Part shown: piece by piece, positions 36,017 to 45,251 of the stretch | Layout: the number at the start of each line of letters is the position of its first letter | Numbering within the stretch: position 1 is the first letter of the stretch | From: Marinifilum sp965230805 | GTDB taxonomy: Bacteria; Bacteroidota; Bacteroidia; Bacteroidales; Marinifilaceae | Assembly: GCF_965230805.1 (NCBI RefSeq) | Contig: NZ_OZ246019.1 | Location: 682,001-746,000, forward strand | Direction: 5' to 3' | Length of the DNA: 64,000 nucleotides | Notes under the pieces: generated by a model | Database searches by the model: none | The model's input: only the letters and a program-made list of their open reading frames with translations | Told to the model about the DNA's origin: nothing | Made by a program: the position numbers and the translations under genes

Positions 36017-36243
36017 TTATTTTGCATTAAGCTTCCTCTCTAAATATTTCTTATAACCAGATGCCATTTTAGACAAGTCAGTCAATATTTTTCGAACCTC
36101 ATTATACTGATCTTGATCAATATAATTTTGCTGAAATGCTATTTCAGAACACACCAAACATTCGCGAATAGAACCTTTTGATGTTTTAAGATATTTTAAA
36201 GACAATGGTATTGTTTCTCCATGTCCTTTTCCAATATTACAAA
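36017..36243 (-). pseudogene. Truncated four-helix-bundle (23S rRNA IVS-like) protein
   Basis: Reading back from 36017 the frame encodes CNIGKGHGETIPLSLKYLKTSKGSIRECLVCSEIAFQQNYID, matching the middle and C-terminal half of the four-helix-bundle family (CNIAEGxGR...LxxSxGSxxELExxLEIAxxLxYI). Upstream of the CNI codons the frame hits stops at once, so the first ~45 residues are missing. An intact ORF of 62 codons would have to start at a TTG. The remnant lies between serA and the DUF1015 gene, 24 bp from the serA stop, and does not look expressed as a functional protein. Confidence 0.7.
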
Positions 36244-36267
36244 TTCACTAAATCACAAAATCACGAT

Positions 36268-37188
36268 TTAGTTTACCTTAAAAGTAGTATCTCCTTTTTC
36301 GATACAGTTCACAATTTGATTTGCTCCGGCAATACCAGCATTGATATTTGCTTCAGCAGTTTGTGCACCCATCTTTTTAGGCGTAAAGAAGAAGCGGCCA
36401 TCAAATTTAGCAGCAATTTCATCTTTACAATCAGGAGCGATATCAGAAATGTATGCGAAATCTTTACGATCATCCATCAATTTCATCAATCCTTCTTCAT
36501 CAATTACTTCTTTACGAGCTGTGTTTACAAGGATACCCCCTTCTGGCATCTTGTTCAACAAGTCATAGTTAATTGATTTTTTAGTTTTATCATTAGCAGG
36601 GATGTGCAAAGAAATATAGCTACAAGAGCTATATAATTCTTCTACAGATTCAACAACTTTTACACCATCAGCTTCGATTGCTTCTTTAGCTACAAACGGA
36701 TCGAAAGCATACACTTCCATACCAAAACCTTTAGCAATTTTGCCTACGTAACGACCAACGTTACCATAAGCATGGATACCGATTTTTTTCCCTCTTAACT
36801 CTACCCCAGCTTTACCATTGTATCCATTTCTTGCCATGAATACCATCATTCCCAACACCAACTCAGCAACAGCGTTTGAATTCTGTCCTGGAGTATTCAT
36901 TGCTACAATTCCTTTTTCAGTACAAGCTTCAAGGTCGATATTATCGTATCCGGCACCTGCTCGAACGATAACCTTTAGATTTTTAGCAGCTTCAACAACT
37001 TCACGTGTTGCTTTATCACTTCGGATAATCATAGCATCCACATCAGCTACAGCAGCCAATAGGTCAGCCTTATCAGTATAAGATTCCAACAAAGCCAACT
37101 CGTAACCTGCGCCTTCTACAACTTCTCTGATACCATTAACGGCGGCAGGAGCAAAAGGCTTTTCGGTTGCAATTAATACTTTTGTCAT
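36268..37188 (-). CDS. serA: D-3-phosphoglycerate dehydrogenase
   Basis: The protein is 306 aa from the ATG at 37188 (MTKVLIATEKPFAPAAVNGI). A 13-codon extension to 37227 is in A/T-rich leader and rejected. It catalyses the NAD-dependent first step of serine synthesis. Motifs are VRAGAGYDNID, TPGQNSNAVAELVLGMM, the nucleotide-binding GKKIGIHAYGNVGRYVG, LHIPANDKTKKSINYD and LVNTARKEVIDEEGL. This is the short form without the C-terminal ACT regulatory domain, so no serine feedback by that route. It is cotranscribed after serC. Confidence 0.93.
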   Translation of the reverse strand: MTKVLIATEKPFAPAAVNGIREVVEGAGYELALLESYTDKADLLAAVADVDAMIIRSDKATREVVEAAKNLKVIVRAGAGYDNIDLEACTEKGIVAMNTPGQNSNAVAELVLGMMVFMARNGYNGKAGVELRGKKIGIHAYGNVGRYVGKIAKGFGMEVYAFDPFVAKEAIEADGVKVVESVEELYSSCSYISLHIPANDKTKKSINYDLLNKMPEGGILVNTARKEVIDEEGLMKLMDDRKDFAYISDIAPDCKDEIAAKFDGRFFFTPKKMGAQTAEANINAGIAGANQIVNCIEKGDTTFKVN

Positions 37189-37362
37189 TTTATTTGAAAT
37201 TTTAGAATTATAAAAATAAAATGTCATTGCCAGCCAAATCGAAGTAATCTCAGCTTTTAGCCTTTAGTTTTTGGCTATTAGCTTAAAATCACTTTAGTCG
37301 TTCCTCATGCATTTGAATGACGAAAAGCAGGATGAATTAACTTCCTGCTCATCAAAATTATA

Positions 37363-38439
37363 TTATTTTACGTGTAACGCTTCAAATTCTTTCATGCAGT
37401 CAACCAATGCCTGTACACTTGCTTTTGGCAATGCATTGTAGGTAGAAGCACGGAAACCACCTACTGAACGGTGACCTTTAATACCTGACATGCCTTTAGA
37501 AGTAGCGAATTCGAAGAAGTCTTTTTCCAATTCTTTATACTCATCAGTCATCACAAAACAGATATTCATAAGAGAACGATCTTCCTCGTTAACAACAGTA
37601 CCTTTAAACATTGGGTTGCGATCGATCTCATTATAAAGAACCGCAGCTTTTTCTTCGTTCATTTTCTGCATGGCAGAAACACCACCTTGTTCCTTGATCC
37701 ACTTCAAAGTTTGAAGAGCAGCAAATACTGGAACTACCGGAGGAGTATTGAACATTGAACCTTTATCAATATGAGTTCTATAATCCAACATTGTTGGAAT
37801 CTGACGATCAACTTTACCTAAAAGTTCATCTTTTACGATTACAAAAGTTACACCAGCAGGAGCAAGGTTCTTTTGAGCACCACCATAAATCAGTGCATAC
37901 TTGGATACATCAACCGGACGAGAGAAGATATCCGAAGACATATCAGCTACCAAAGGAACATTTATATCCATGTCTTCTTTAATCTCGGTACCATAAATGG
38001 TATTATTGGTTGTAATGTGGAAATAATCTGCATCAGCAGGAATTTCATAAGCTTTTGGAATAAAGTTGTAAACTGCATCCTTAGAAGAAGCAACCTCAAC
38101 TACTTCACCAAATAATTTAGCTTCTTTCTGAGCTTTGTTCGCCCAAGCACCTGTGTTAAGGTAAGCAGCTTTTTTTCCCATCAAGTTATAAGGAATCATG
38201 CAGAATTGAGTAGATGCACCACCACCTAGGAACAATACTGAGTAACCTTCAGGAATATCTAACAATTCCTTGAACAAAGCTTGAGCCTCATCCATTACAG
38301 CTACAAATTCTTTGCTACGGTGAGAAACTTCCATAACAGAAAGTCCTGTACCAGCAAAATTTTTGATCGCTTCAGCGGTTTTATCTACTGTAAAATCTGG
38401 AAGGATTGAAGGGCCTGCAGAAAAGTTGTGTACTTTCAT
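37363..38439 (-). CDS. serC: Phosphoserine aminotransferase
   Basis: This 358-aa PLP enzyme converts 3-phosphohydroxypyruvate and glutamate to phosphoserine. Motifs are HNFSAGPSILP at the N-terminus, LFLGGGASTQFCMIPYNL, TNNTIYGTEI, VADMSSDIFSRPVDVSKYALIYGGAQKNLAPAG containing the PLP lysine, and the C-terminal GIKGHRSVGGFRASTYNA. It is the first gene of serC-serA-DUF1015. The 174-bp gap to serA contains a weak hairpin (37324-37347, AGCAGGA/TCCTGCT), possibly an attenuator. Confidence 0.95.
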   Translation of the reverse strand: MKVHNFSAGPSILPDFTVDKTAEAIKNFAGTGLSVMEVSHRSKEFVAVMDEAQALFKELLDIPEGYSVLFLGGGASTQFCMIPYNLMGKKAAYLNTGAWANKAQKEAKLFGEVVEVASSKDAVYNFIPKAYEIPADADYFHITTNNTIYGTEIKEDMDINVPLVADMSSDIFSRPVDVSKYALIYGGAQKNLAPAGVTFVIVKDELLGKVDRQIPTMLDYRTHIDKGSMFNTPPVVPVFAALQTLKWIKEQGGVSAMQKMNEEKAAVLYNEIDRNPMFKGTVVNEEDRSLMNICFVMTDEYKELEKDFFEFATSKGMSGIKGHRSVGGFRASTYNALPKASVQALVDCMKEFEALHVK

Positions 38440-38848
38440 TTTTCAAACGTTTTAATTTTTTGTGTTATTCCATATCCTGAGGCAAATTTGCAAATAATAA
38501 TTTATTTAGAAATGATTTTAGTTCTTAATTTCTATGTTTTTCAACAAAAAAATAATCATTCCTACCCCCTTCATATAGATTAATAATTACAGCCTGAAAA
38601 ACAACAATTTAACCCCAAAAAATCATTTTATTTTTATTCTCATTTAACCAAGTTGATGGCAATATTTTCAATTCCAGATACATTCTGAAAGGACAACACG
38701 AGATTTATCACCTCATGAAAGCACAAAAACTGTCAATTTCACCTCTCTAACCGCTCACAAAAAAGAGAAACAATCGTAAGAATTTATGTTATAATTCTCT
38801 TTTTACTTTCAAAAAAAGAGGGTGTCCAAAAAATGGATTACCTTATTT
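38440..38848. other. A/T-rich region upstream of serC
   Basis: No gene was found. It holds the serC leader and probably promoter, though I found no clean TAnnTTTG match. The next feature is repeat copy E. Confidence 0.45.
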
Positions 38849-39102
38849 AACGTGAGTTCGACGTAAAATTCTATCCACAGAAAGTTATATTTGCGATAGA
38901 TTTGCATTAAAAATTTGGAAAGAATAGCGGGCTATTTTGAGGAATTTTTAATGTGAAGATGTCGTAAAGAGAACTTTCCATTATGTGTTCATAAATTTCC
39001 TCAAATCTTCTTGAAATATCCCGATATTCCTTCCAAAATTTGATAAAACTTCTACTCAAAATCAGATCAAACTGTGAACGAATTTTACCTCGAACTCACG
39101 TT
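38849..39102 (+). mobile_element. Copy E of the AACGTGAG element, 254 bp
   Basis: Perfect ATTT duplications (38845-38848, 39103-39106) and intact termini. It differs from copies C and F by a 13-bp deletion that removes the small GCC...GGC hairpin between the two large hairpins (TGTGTTCATAAATTT instead of TGTGTTTGCC...). Same orientation as C and F. Confidence 0.92.
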
Positions 39103-39224
39103 ATTTACCAAAAAACCTTCCGGCAATGACTCTGAAGTAAAAAGTACCAATTAACGGGGCTTTTGCAATAACTAAATTGGGTTTTCAACATAGAAGATTA
39201 ATACCTGCAAGCGCTTGTCCTTAA

Positions 39225-39305
39225 TACCTACGAGGGTCTGTCGTAAGTACCTACGAGGACCTGTCGTAAGTACCTACGAGGGTCTGTCGTAGGTACCTAC
39301 GAGAG
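39225..39305. repeat. 23-bp palindromic tandem repeat, 3.5 units
   Basis: The unit TACCTACGAGGGTCTGTCGTAAG repeats at 39225, 39248, 39271 and partially at 39294. Each unit can fold as CTACGA-(7 nt)-TCGTAG. Changes include GGGTCT to GGACCT in the second unit. Confidence 0.85.
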
Positions 39306-39317
39306 GCTCCCACGAAA

Positions 39318-39348
39318 AATCCGGATAGCGATAAAACTATCCGGATTG
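39318..39348. terminator. Strong hairpin, probable terminator of gcvT
   Basis: Perfect 11-bp arms AATCCGGATAG / CTATCCGGATT with a 9-nt loop and A/T-rich tails on both sides. It is 222 bp beyond the gcvT stop. Between them, minus-strand 39455-39571 keeps an open frame (FNFEILNGKFWNKWQDPADRF, with no start of its own) that may be a gene remnant of unknown origin. Confidence 0.7.
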
Positions 39349-39570
39349 TTTTAAATAATCTCCTTCTATGTTGTGCGGTTTTATCCTTAAGCCAAGGACG
39401 AGATTCAACCGGAGCCTGACTCCAATTAATAAAGTAATTCTTTTAAGCTATAGATTACATTGTTGCTTCTATTCCATCCTCTTTGAAATCCTGAATATCA
39501 TCAATGAACCTATCTGCGGGGTCTTGCCATTTGTTCCAAAACTTTCCGTTTAATATCTCGAAATTAAAAA

Positions 39571-40674
39571 CTATCCTTTGTAAAAAGGAATCTTAGTAAT
39601 TTTTGCTTTTAATGCTTTTTTACGAACACGAATAAAGATTTCAGTATCTGCTTTGTAAAATCCTTCCTTTACATATCCCATACCAATTGCCTTATCAACC
39701 ATTGGCGCCATAGTTCCAGAAGTAACTTCTCCAATTTCATTTCCTTCAGCATCTTCAATTTTATAACCTTGACGAGGAATACCTCTATCAATCATCTCAA
39801 AACCTTTTAACCTGCGCTTTGGTTTTTCTTCTTTTTGTTTTTCGAAGAAATCACGATCGATAAAATCATTTCCATCAACAAATTTGGTAATCCAACCTAA
39901 ACCTGCTTCTATCGGAGTGTGAGTATCATCGATATCATTTCCATACAAACAGAAACCTACTTCAAGTCTTAAAGTATCGCGGGCAGCTAATCCAATTGGC
40001 TGAAGACCGAACTCTTTTCCTGCTTCCATTACAGCATTCCAAAGTTTCTCACCATCCTGATTGGCTACATAAATTTCGCACCCACCAGAACCTGTATAAC
40101 CTGTTGTAGACAAAATAGCGTTTTCAATTCCTGCAACGGTAGCTTTCTTAAAAGTATAATATTCCATATCTTCAATAGGAACATCAACAATTTTTTGCAT
40201 CGCTTTAAGGGCCAATGGACCTTGAACTGCAAGCTGGCAAATTTCATCAGAAGCGTTATACAATTCCTTGCCTACTTCCAATCCCATTTCTTCGGCATTC
40301 TTACAACACCAGTTCCAGTCTTTTTCGATATTTGCAGCATTAACTACCAAAAGATAGGTTTCTTCGTCAATTCTGTATACCAACAAATCATCTACAATTC
40401 CACCTCCTCCGTTAGGGAAACAGCTGTATTGAACTTTACCGTCAGATAAAGCTGCAACATCATTTGTTGTAAGTTTTTGGACAAAGCTAAAAGCCTTAGG
40501 ACCTTTAACCCAAAATTCTCCCATATGAGATACATCAAAAACACCTAGTTTTTCACGAACACATACGTGTTCATCTTTAACTCCAGTGTATTCAATAGGC
40601 ATATTATAGCCTGCAAATGGTGCCATTTTTGCACCTAGTTCTTCATGAAAACTAGTGAAAGCTGTTCTTTTCAT
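39571..40674 (-). CDS. gcvT: Glycine cleavage system T protein (aminomethyltransferase)
   Basis: The 367-aa protein transfers the aminomethyl group from the H protein to tetrahydrofolate, releasing ammonia. Motifs are MAPFAGYNMPIEYTG, VFDVSHMGEFWVKGP, the folate-site regions CFPNGGGGIVDDLLVYR and STTGYTGSGGCEIY, ARDTLRLEVGFCLYGNDID and the C-terminal EVTSGTMAPMVDKAIGMGYV. The length is typical. GcvH and GcvP are not adjacent. Downstream of the serine genes in the same direction, but a separate unit with its own promoter. Confidence 0.95.
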   Translation of the reverse strand: MKRTAFTSFHEELGAKMAPFAGYNMPIEYTGVKDEHVCVREKLGVFDVSHMGEFWVKGPKAFSFVQKLTTNDVAALSDGKVQYSCFPNGGGGIVDDLLVYRIDEETYLLVVNAANIEKDWNWCCKNAEEMGLEVGKELYNASDEICQLAVQGPLALKAMQKIVDVPIEDMEYYTFKKATVAGIENAILSTTGYTGSGGCEIYVANQDGEKLWNAVMEAGKEFGLQPIGLAARDTLRLEVGFCLYGNDIDDTHTPIEAGLGWITKFVDGNDFIDRDFFEKQKEEKPKRRLKGFEMIDRGIPRQGYKIEDAEGNEIGEVTSGTMAPMVDKAIGMGYVKEGFYKADTEIFIRVRKKALKAKITKIPFYKG

Positions 40675-40778
40675 TGTATTTTGTATTTAAGGCAATTCCA
40701 GACCCCTAATAATAATCAGAGTCTGTATTAATTACCAAAGAATAAACTTAGTGAATTATGTATGTGTTATTGTTAGTG

Positions 40779-40807
40779 CAAATGTAGAAAATTTTCTTAG
40801 ATATCAA
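40779..40807 (-). promoter_or_regulatory. gcvT promoter
   Basis: On the minus strand TTG, 18 nt, then TACATTTG, matching the Bacteroidota -33/-7 consensus. It lies ~105 bp before the gcvT ATG. Confidence 0.55.
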
Positions 40808-40820
40808 CTGAATCAACAAA

Positions 40821-42578
40821 TTACTTTACTCCCCCTGTTTTCTTCGCAATTCCCAAGCGATAACCTCCTTTAAATATCACAACAAAAGCATCAAAAACCC
40901 CACATGCATCGCGATGCTCAGCTGCCTCTTCGAATGTTGCAAAGCCTCCAATCGTATACTTATGCCAACCTTCTACATACAAGTGCTCTATAACATCTCC
41001 CCCTTTATATCGCTTAAATAAATCAGTAGGCTCCATCTCTCTTTTGCATGCTGCAATCTGCACCCTGTAAACAAAATCTTCTTGCACCAACTCCTTTTTC
41101 ATTTTGACTTCTTCAATTCGTTCGGGCTGTTTCTTTACAGGAATATCAGAGATAACTCTGGGCTTAGCCTTTAAGGGAGCAAGCATTTTTTCATTCTTCA
41201 AATCATTTGGAACCTCTTGAATACTTATTTGCCCTGTCAAGCTAACAGGCTCTTCCATTTTTTTAAGTATTTCCTTTTCGCGGTAGATATCAAAGCCTCC
41301 TGCTCCTCCCGATCTCTCTGAGGCAAAGTAGAATCGACCTTGTTCATCTTCAAAGTAGGTAATATCATTATCGGTACTGTTAACTGGGAAGCCCATATTT
41401 TGAGGTCTGCCCCATACTCCACCTTCTGTTCTTACACATTTAAAGATATCGTAACCTCCCATTGTATTGTGCCCTTTGGAACTAAAATATAATGTTGAAG
41501 CATCCTCACTTACAAAAACATCACTTTCATCATATTCAGTATTGATTTCTCCACCAAGGTTTAATGGTTTAGACCACTTTCCCGATTCATTTTTAAGAGA
41601 ATAATAGATATCACACTCTCCAAATCCTCCCTTTCTATCACTTACAAAATATACCTCTTTATTATCATTACAGAAACAGACCGAACTTTCTCTGGATTTG
41701 TTCTCATTAATGAATTTTAACGCCCTGCCTTTTGTCCATTTATTTTTATCAACATTCAAATCATAAACATCACCATTCCCTACGGCACCGGAATAAATCA
41801 CATAATCGTCTTTGTTAGTATACATTAATCCAACATTCGATTTATTGGGAGTATTTACAAAAATATTACTTAAAGACTTTTCCTTATTCAGCTTAAATAT
41901 CTTTTCGTAATACTTCTGATCTACCGATGATCTTGCACTTTTCTCATCGCCTCGTCTGGAACTAAAATAAATTACATCTCCTTTTGATATCGGATTGAAC
42001 TCATCATAGATAGTGTTAATTTTATCCCCAAGTAATTCAACCTGAAGATCTGAATTAGCGTTCAGTAATTTCTTACCATTTTTGCACTCGGCAATTTTTT
42101 TCTCACTTAAAAGAATCAAATCCTGCTTGTCTTGGAATTTATTTTGCCCAATTAATTCAATATTGATTTTATACTGTACGATAGCGTCATCAAATTGATT
42201 AAGGTATTGATACGCCATTCCTAACAAGAAATGAATGTCCTTACTTACATCCGGATGAAGCTTTTGAGCTGACTGTAAAAATGGCAATGCTTTGTTTCTT
42301 GGTCCTGATATCAAGTAACAAACACCAATATTATAATTCAATTCGGGATTTTCACTATTTACCTGATAGGCATCCAACAACAATGATATCACTTTATGTA
42401 AATACCCGTCACCTTTTTGGAAAATCTCCAAAGCTGTTGTAATGTTTTTGTATCCGATTTTTCTTTCCTTCTTCCCATCCACAAATTCAGATTTCCTAAC
42501 ATCTATTAGAGTTTGAGCAGGTAGGTTTGTAGAACACACAAATAAATATGCCAAGAGAATAATACATTTCAAATTCAT
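40821..42578 (-). CDS. Exported TPR-PD40-SPOR protein
   Basis: The 585-aa protein has a signal peptide (CIILLAYLFVCSTNLPAQ) followed by TPR-like helices (~55-160). PD40/WD40-type beta-propeller strands occupy ~190-430, with repeated VYFSSRRGD, VYFVSDRKGGFGECDIY, LYFSSKGHNTMGGYDIF and FYFASERSGGAGGFDIY. A low-complexity linker leads to a C-terminal SPOR domain (VYRVQIAACKREM to FVVIFKGGYRLGI). The usual relatives end in an OmpA peptidoglycan-binding domain. Here SPOR, which binds denuded peptidoglycan, replaces it. Likely an envelope protein attached to the wall, possibly linked with gliding or type IX secretion-type complexes, but that is inference. Confidence 0.85.
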   Translation of the reverse strand: MNLKCIILLAYLFVCSTNLPAQTLIDVRKSEFVDGKKERKIGYKNITTALEIFQKGDGYLHKVISLLLDAYQVNSENPELNYNIGVCYLISGPRNKALPFLQSAQKLHPDVSKDIHFLLGMAYQYLNQFDDAIVQYKINIELIGQNKFQDKQDLILLSEKKIAECKNGKKLLNANSDLQVELLGDKINTIYDEFNPISKGDVIYFSSRRGDEKSARSSVDQKYYEKIFKLNKEKSLSNIFVNTPNKSNVGLMYTNKDDYVIYSGAVGNGDVYDLNVDKNKWTKGRALKFINENKSRESSVCFCNDNKEVYFVSDRKGGFGECDIYYSLKNESGKWSKPLNLGGEINTEYDESDVFVSEDASTLYFSSKGHNTMGGYDIFKCVRTEGGVWGRPQNMGFPVNSTDNDITYFEDEQGRFYFASERSGGAGGFDIYREKEILKKMEEPVSLTGQISIQEVPNDLKNEKMLAPLKAKPRVISDIPVKKQPERIEEVKMKKELVQEDFVYRVQIAACKREMEPTDLFKRYKGGDVIEHLYVEGWHKYTIGGFATFEEAAEHRDACGVFDAFVVIFKGGYRLGIAKKTGGVK

Positions 42579-42860
42579 AAAGATCAGCAGTTAGTTAATA
42601 TGGTTTTTCTTACTAATTATATGGTCTAAATTTCATATTTTCTAATACTGATTATAAATTAAAATGTTTCCTTTCCCGATTAAAGTATTCTTAAACATTC
42701 TATAAATCAAAGAAGGTTATGCCCTTATTGATTGTTAAACCAGATAGGTAATTTGAAAATAAATTAGTATCATTGCAATATTATATGTAGTAAAACTGTG
42801 CATATTCACTGGGCTTTAAAAAAAGCTTGTAGATTTTTTTAAATTATTTTACCCTGTAAA

Positions 42861-43316
42861 ATGACTCAAGGAGAACAACTCACCAATTTGTCCTATTTAA
42901 AGGAAATGTCGGGAAATGACAACAGTATTATCGAAGAAATGATTGGAATATTTATTGAGCAAATTCCTGAATTTATACAAGATCTTACCGTAAATTTTGA
43001 ATCGAAAAACTGGGAAGGGTTGGGAGCTGTTGCCCATAAAGCAAAATCATCGGTTAGAACTATGGGAATGGATAGTATTGGAGATTGTTTGGAACAGTTA
43101 GAGCATTTCTCGAAAGGAAACCTTAAATTTGAGCTACAGATCAAAAAAGAAAAAGGAATAGACTTAAGTCCTGATGAAAAGAAGAATTGGAGCAATGTGA
43201 TGCACGAAACCACAAACGATATGGAATTAAAGCACATCCCGGATTTGATAGAAATCTTTCTTTCCAATTGTCCACTGGCCGTTGAAGAACTTAAATCAAG
43301 CCTAAAACAACTTTAA
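42861..43316 (+). CDS. Histidine-phosphotransfer (Hpt) domain protein
   Basis: The 151-aa helical protein has the Hpt signature WEGLGAVAHKAKSSVRTMGM, with the phospho-acceptor His59. It shuttles phosphate between a hybrid kinase and a response regulator. It is the first gene of a three-gene signalling unit, with 15 bp to the STAS gene. No kinase is adjacent, so the donor acts in trans. The likely phosphate acceptor is the receiver domain of the third gene. Confidence 0.87.
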   Translation: MTQGEQLTNLSYLKEMSGNDNSIIEEMIGIFIEQIPEFIQDLTVNFESKNWEGLGAVAHKAKSSVRTMGMDSIGDCLEQLEHFSKGNLKFELQIKKEKGIDLSPDEKKNWSNVMHETTNDMELKHIPDLIEIFLSNCPLAVEELKSSLKQL

Positions 43317-43331
43317 ACCATTATAATAGCC

Positions 43332-43679
43332 ATGAATATTGAAACCAAACACATCGATTCTGTTACAATAATGAAACTTTGTGAAACAAATCGTTTATAT
43401 GCTTTAAATGCTGGCATTGCAAAAGATAAAATGAACGAAGTTTTAACCCAACCACAAACAAGGCTTGTTGTTGATTTTGAAGACATCAATTTTATTGATA
43501 GCTCAGGTTTTGGAGCTTTAATTTCTGCCCTAAAAACATCAAAGGAACACCAAAGCAAAATTAAATTTTGTAATATCAATAAAGACGTAATGGAATTAAT
43601 TGAATTAATGCAATTAGATTCTATTTTTGAGATTTTACAGGATCCTACCGCTTGTGTAAACAGCTTCTCGGCAGAATAG
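43332..43679 (+). CDS. STAS-domain anti-sigma-factor antagonist-like protein
   Basis: The 115-aa single STAS domain has the phosphorylatable site NFIDSSGFGALISALK (Ser57/Ser58), as in SpoIIAA/RsbV. In partner-switching, dephosphorylated STAS protein binds a serine kinase/anti-sigma. The PP2C-type phosphatase encoded 9 bp downstream is the probable phosphatase for this Ser. The matching kinase is not in the window. Confidence 0.9.
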   Translation: MNIETKHIDSVTIMKLCETNRLYALNAGIAKDKMNEVLTQPQTRLVVDFEDINFIDSSGFGALISALKTSKEHQSKIKFCNINKDVMELIELMQLDSIFEILQDPTACVNSFSAE

Positions 43680-43688
43680 TTAGCCATC

Positions 43689-45251
43689 ATGGCCAAGGCC
43701 TCACCTCACATACTCGTTGTTGATGATGATGTTGTCATTCTTAAGTTTGTAGAGTTTACCTTAAAGAGTTTAAGCTACAAAACAACATTAGCAAGGAATG
43801 GTATTGAGGCCATTGACAAGGCCAAAACCGAACATTTTGATTTGATAATCTCTGACCTTTTCATGCCGGTAATGGATGGCAATGAATTGGTTCGTTATTT
43901 TAGAAACACCCCTGAATACAAGCATACACCCTTTATTTTCCTATCGGGAAATAACGAAGAGGAAACTTGGATTAAGAATTTAAATGATGGTGCTGATGAT
44001 TTTATTACCAAACCAATAAAGCAAAAGGTATTTTTATCTAAAATCAATTCGCACTTAAAACGGGCATTTCTTCGTAAAGAAATATTAGCAGGAAAAGAAA
44101 AGTCGGATATCAGCTACGATAAAGGTTCGATAATTTACTGCGCCAATAGAATAAAGCCATTTCCTATTCCGCGTAAACTTGTAAAAACCAACATTAAGCT
44201 TGTTTATACGGATTCTGATTTTTTTATGGCTTTGCAGGCTTCCAACAATTGGGGGATTATAATTGACGATGCTGCCATGTGGGCTATGTCAATTCTGGAA
44301 AAAATTATTGAAATCAGCTCAGATCATGTTCCTGTGAGCATACTGATCTCCGAACCGGAAAATACGGAATTTATGGATCAGCTCCTAAAGCAAAAGATCA
44401 GTACTTTTCTCTACAAAAGTTTGAATACAAAACTAATTGTCCATCAAATCAACTCCGACATCCAAAGAGAGCATGAACTTAAGAACAAATATCTTAATGC
44501 ATTAAATACCGCGGCAAAAAGATCGCCTATTCGATTTGAGAATGAGTTTTCGGACGAAATAAATGGTTTTCACATACGCATTCTACATGAACCCTACGAC
44601 AAACTTCCTGGTGGTGATTACTATGAAATTATAAATGTGGACGAACACCGCAAGATATTTGTTCTTGGTGATGTAATGGGTAAAAAATGGGATGCTTGGT
44701 TCTTTGTTCCTGCCTACATTGCATACATTCGAAGTACAATCAATTTTTTCCTGAACCGCCAGGAGTTCGACTTCGTTGAATCTCCTGGAAAATTTCTGGA
44801 CATCATCAACCAGTATATCTTCAAGGATATGCAACTTACAGAAGTTTTTACTACCCTAAGTGTGATATCAATCTGCACCAAGAAGAATATGATAAGTGTA
44901 GCTTCGGCCGGCGCTCTTCGTCCATATTATTATAACAAATCAGAGGATAGCATTTCTCAATTAAATATTGTAGGTACCTTACTTGGTGTGATCAAATCCA
45001 CCAAATATCAAAGTTTGGTGCATGAATTTAACAAAGGCGACAAGGTTTTGTTTTACACCGATGGCTACACCGAAGCCATTAACGATAAAAACAATGAAAT
45101 GATCGGAGATGATGCATTATTTCACGCTTTAAACAAGTATAAAATAGATGAGAATTTAGAACCTCAAACAATTGAAGAAGAACTTACCAGAACCTACAAT
45201 GTCTCAAAATTTGATGATGACAGGACACTACTTTTGGTTCAAAGAAGTTAG
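43689..45251 (+). CDS. Response regulator with PP2C-type (SpoIIE/RsbU) phosphatase output
   Basis: The 520-aa protein has an N-terminal receiver domain (VVDDDVVILKF, phospho-acceptor Asp56 in IISDLFMPVMDG, Lys in FITKPIKQ). A second receiver-like region without a clear acceptor lies at ~155-265. The C-terminal PP2C/SpoIIE phosphatase domain occupies ~285-515, with metal-site segments GGDYYEI, VLGDVMGKKWDAWF, LFYTDGYTEAIND and FDDDRTLLLV. Phosphorylation of Asp56 should switch phosphatase activity on the upstream STAS protein. The receiver/pseudo-receiver/PP2C order makes it an input-integrating RsbU analogue. Confidence 0.9.
   Translation: MAKASPHILVVDDDVVILKFVEFTLKSLSYKTTLARNGIEAIDKAKTEHFDLIISDLFMPVMDGNELVRYFRNTPEYKHTPFIFLSGNNEEETWIKNLNDGADDFITKPIKQKVFLSKINSHLKRAFLRKEILAGKEKSDISYDKGSIIYCANRIKPFPIPRKLVKTNIKLVYTDSDFFMALQASNNWGIIIDDAAMWAMSILEKIIEISSDHVPVSILISEPENTEFMDQLLKQKISTFLYKSLNTKLIVHQINSDIQREHELKNKYLNALNTAAKRSPIRFENEFSDEINGFHIRILHEPYDKLPGGDYYEIINVDEHRKIFVLGDVMGKKWDAWFFVPAYIAYIRSTINFFLNRQEFDFVESPGKFLDIINQYIFKDMQLTEVFTTLSVISICTKKNMISVASAGALRPYYYNKSEDSISQLNIVGTLLGVIKSTKYQSLVHEFNKGDKVLFYTDGYTEAINDKNNEMIGDDALFHALNKYKIDENLEPQTIEEELTRTYNVSKFDDDRTLLLVQRS

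Noticed and set aside
39368..39553. 61-codon plus-strand frame near gcvT
   Set aside because: Composition and lack of start signals suggest a chance frame.
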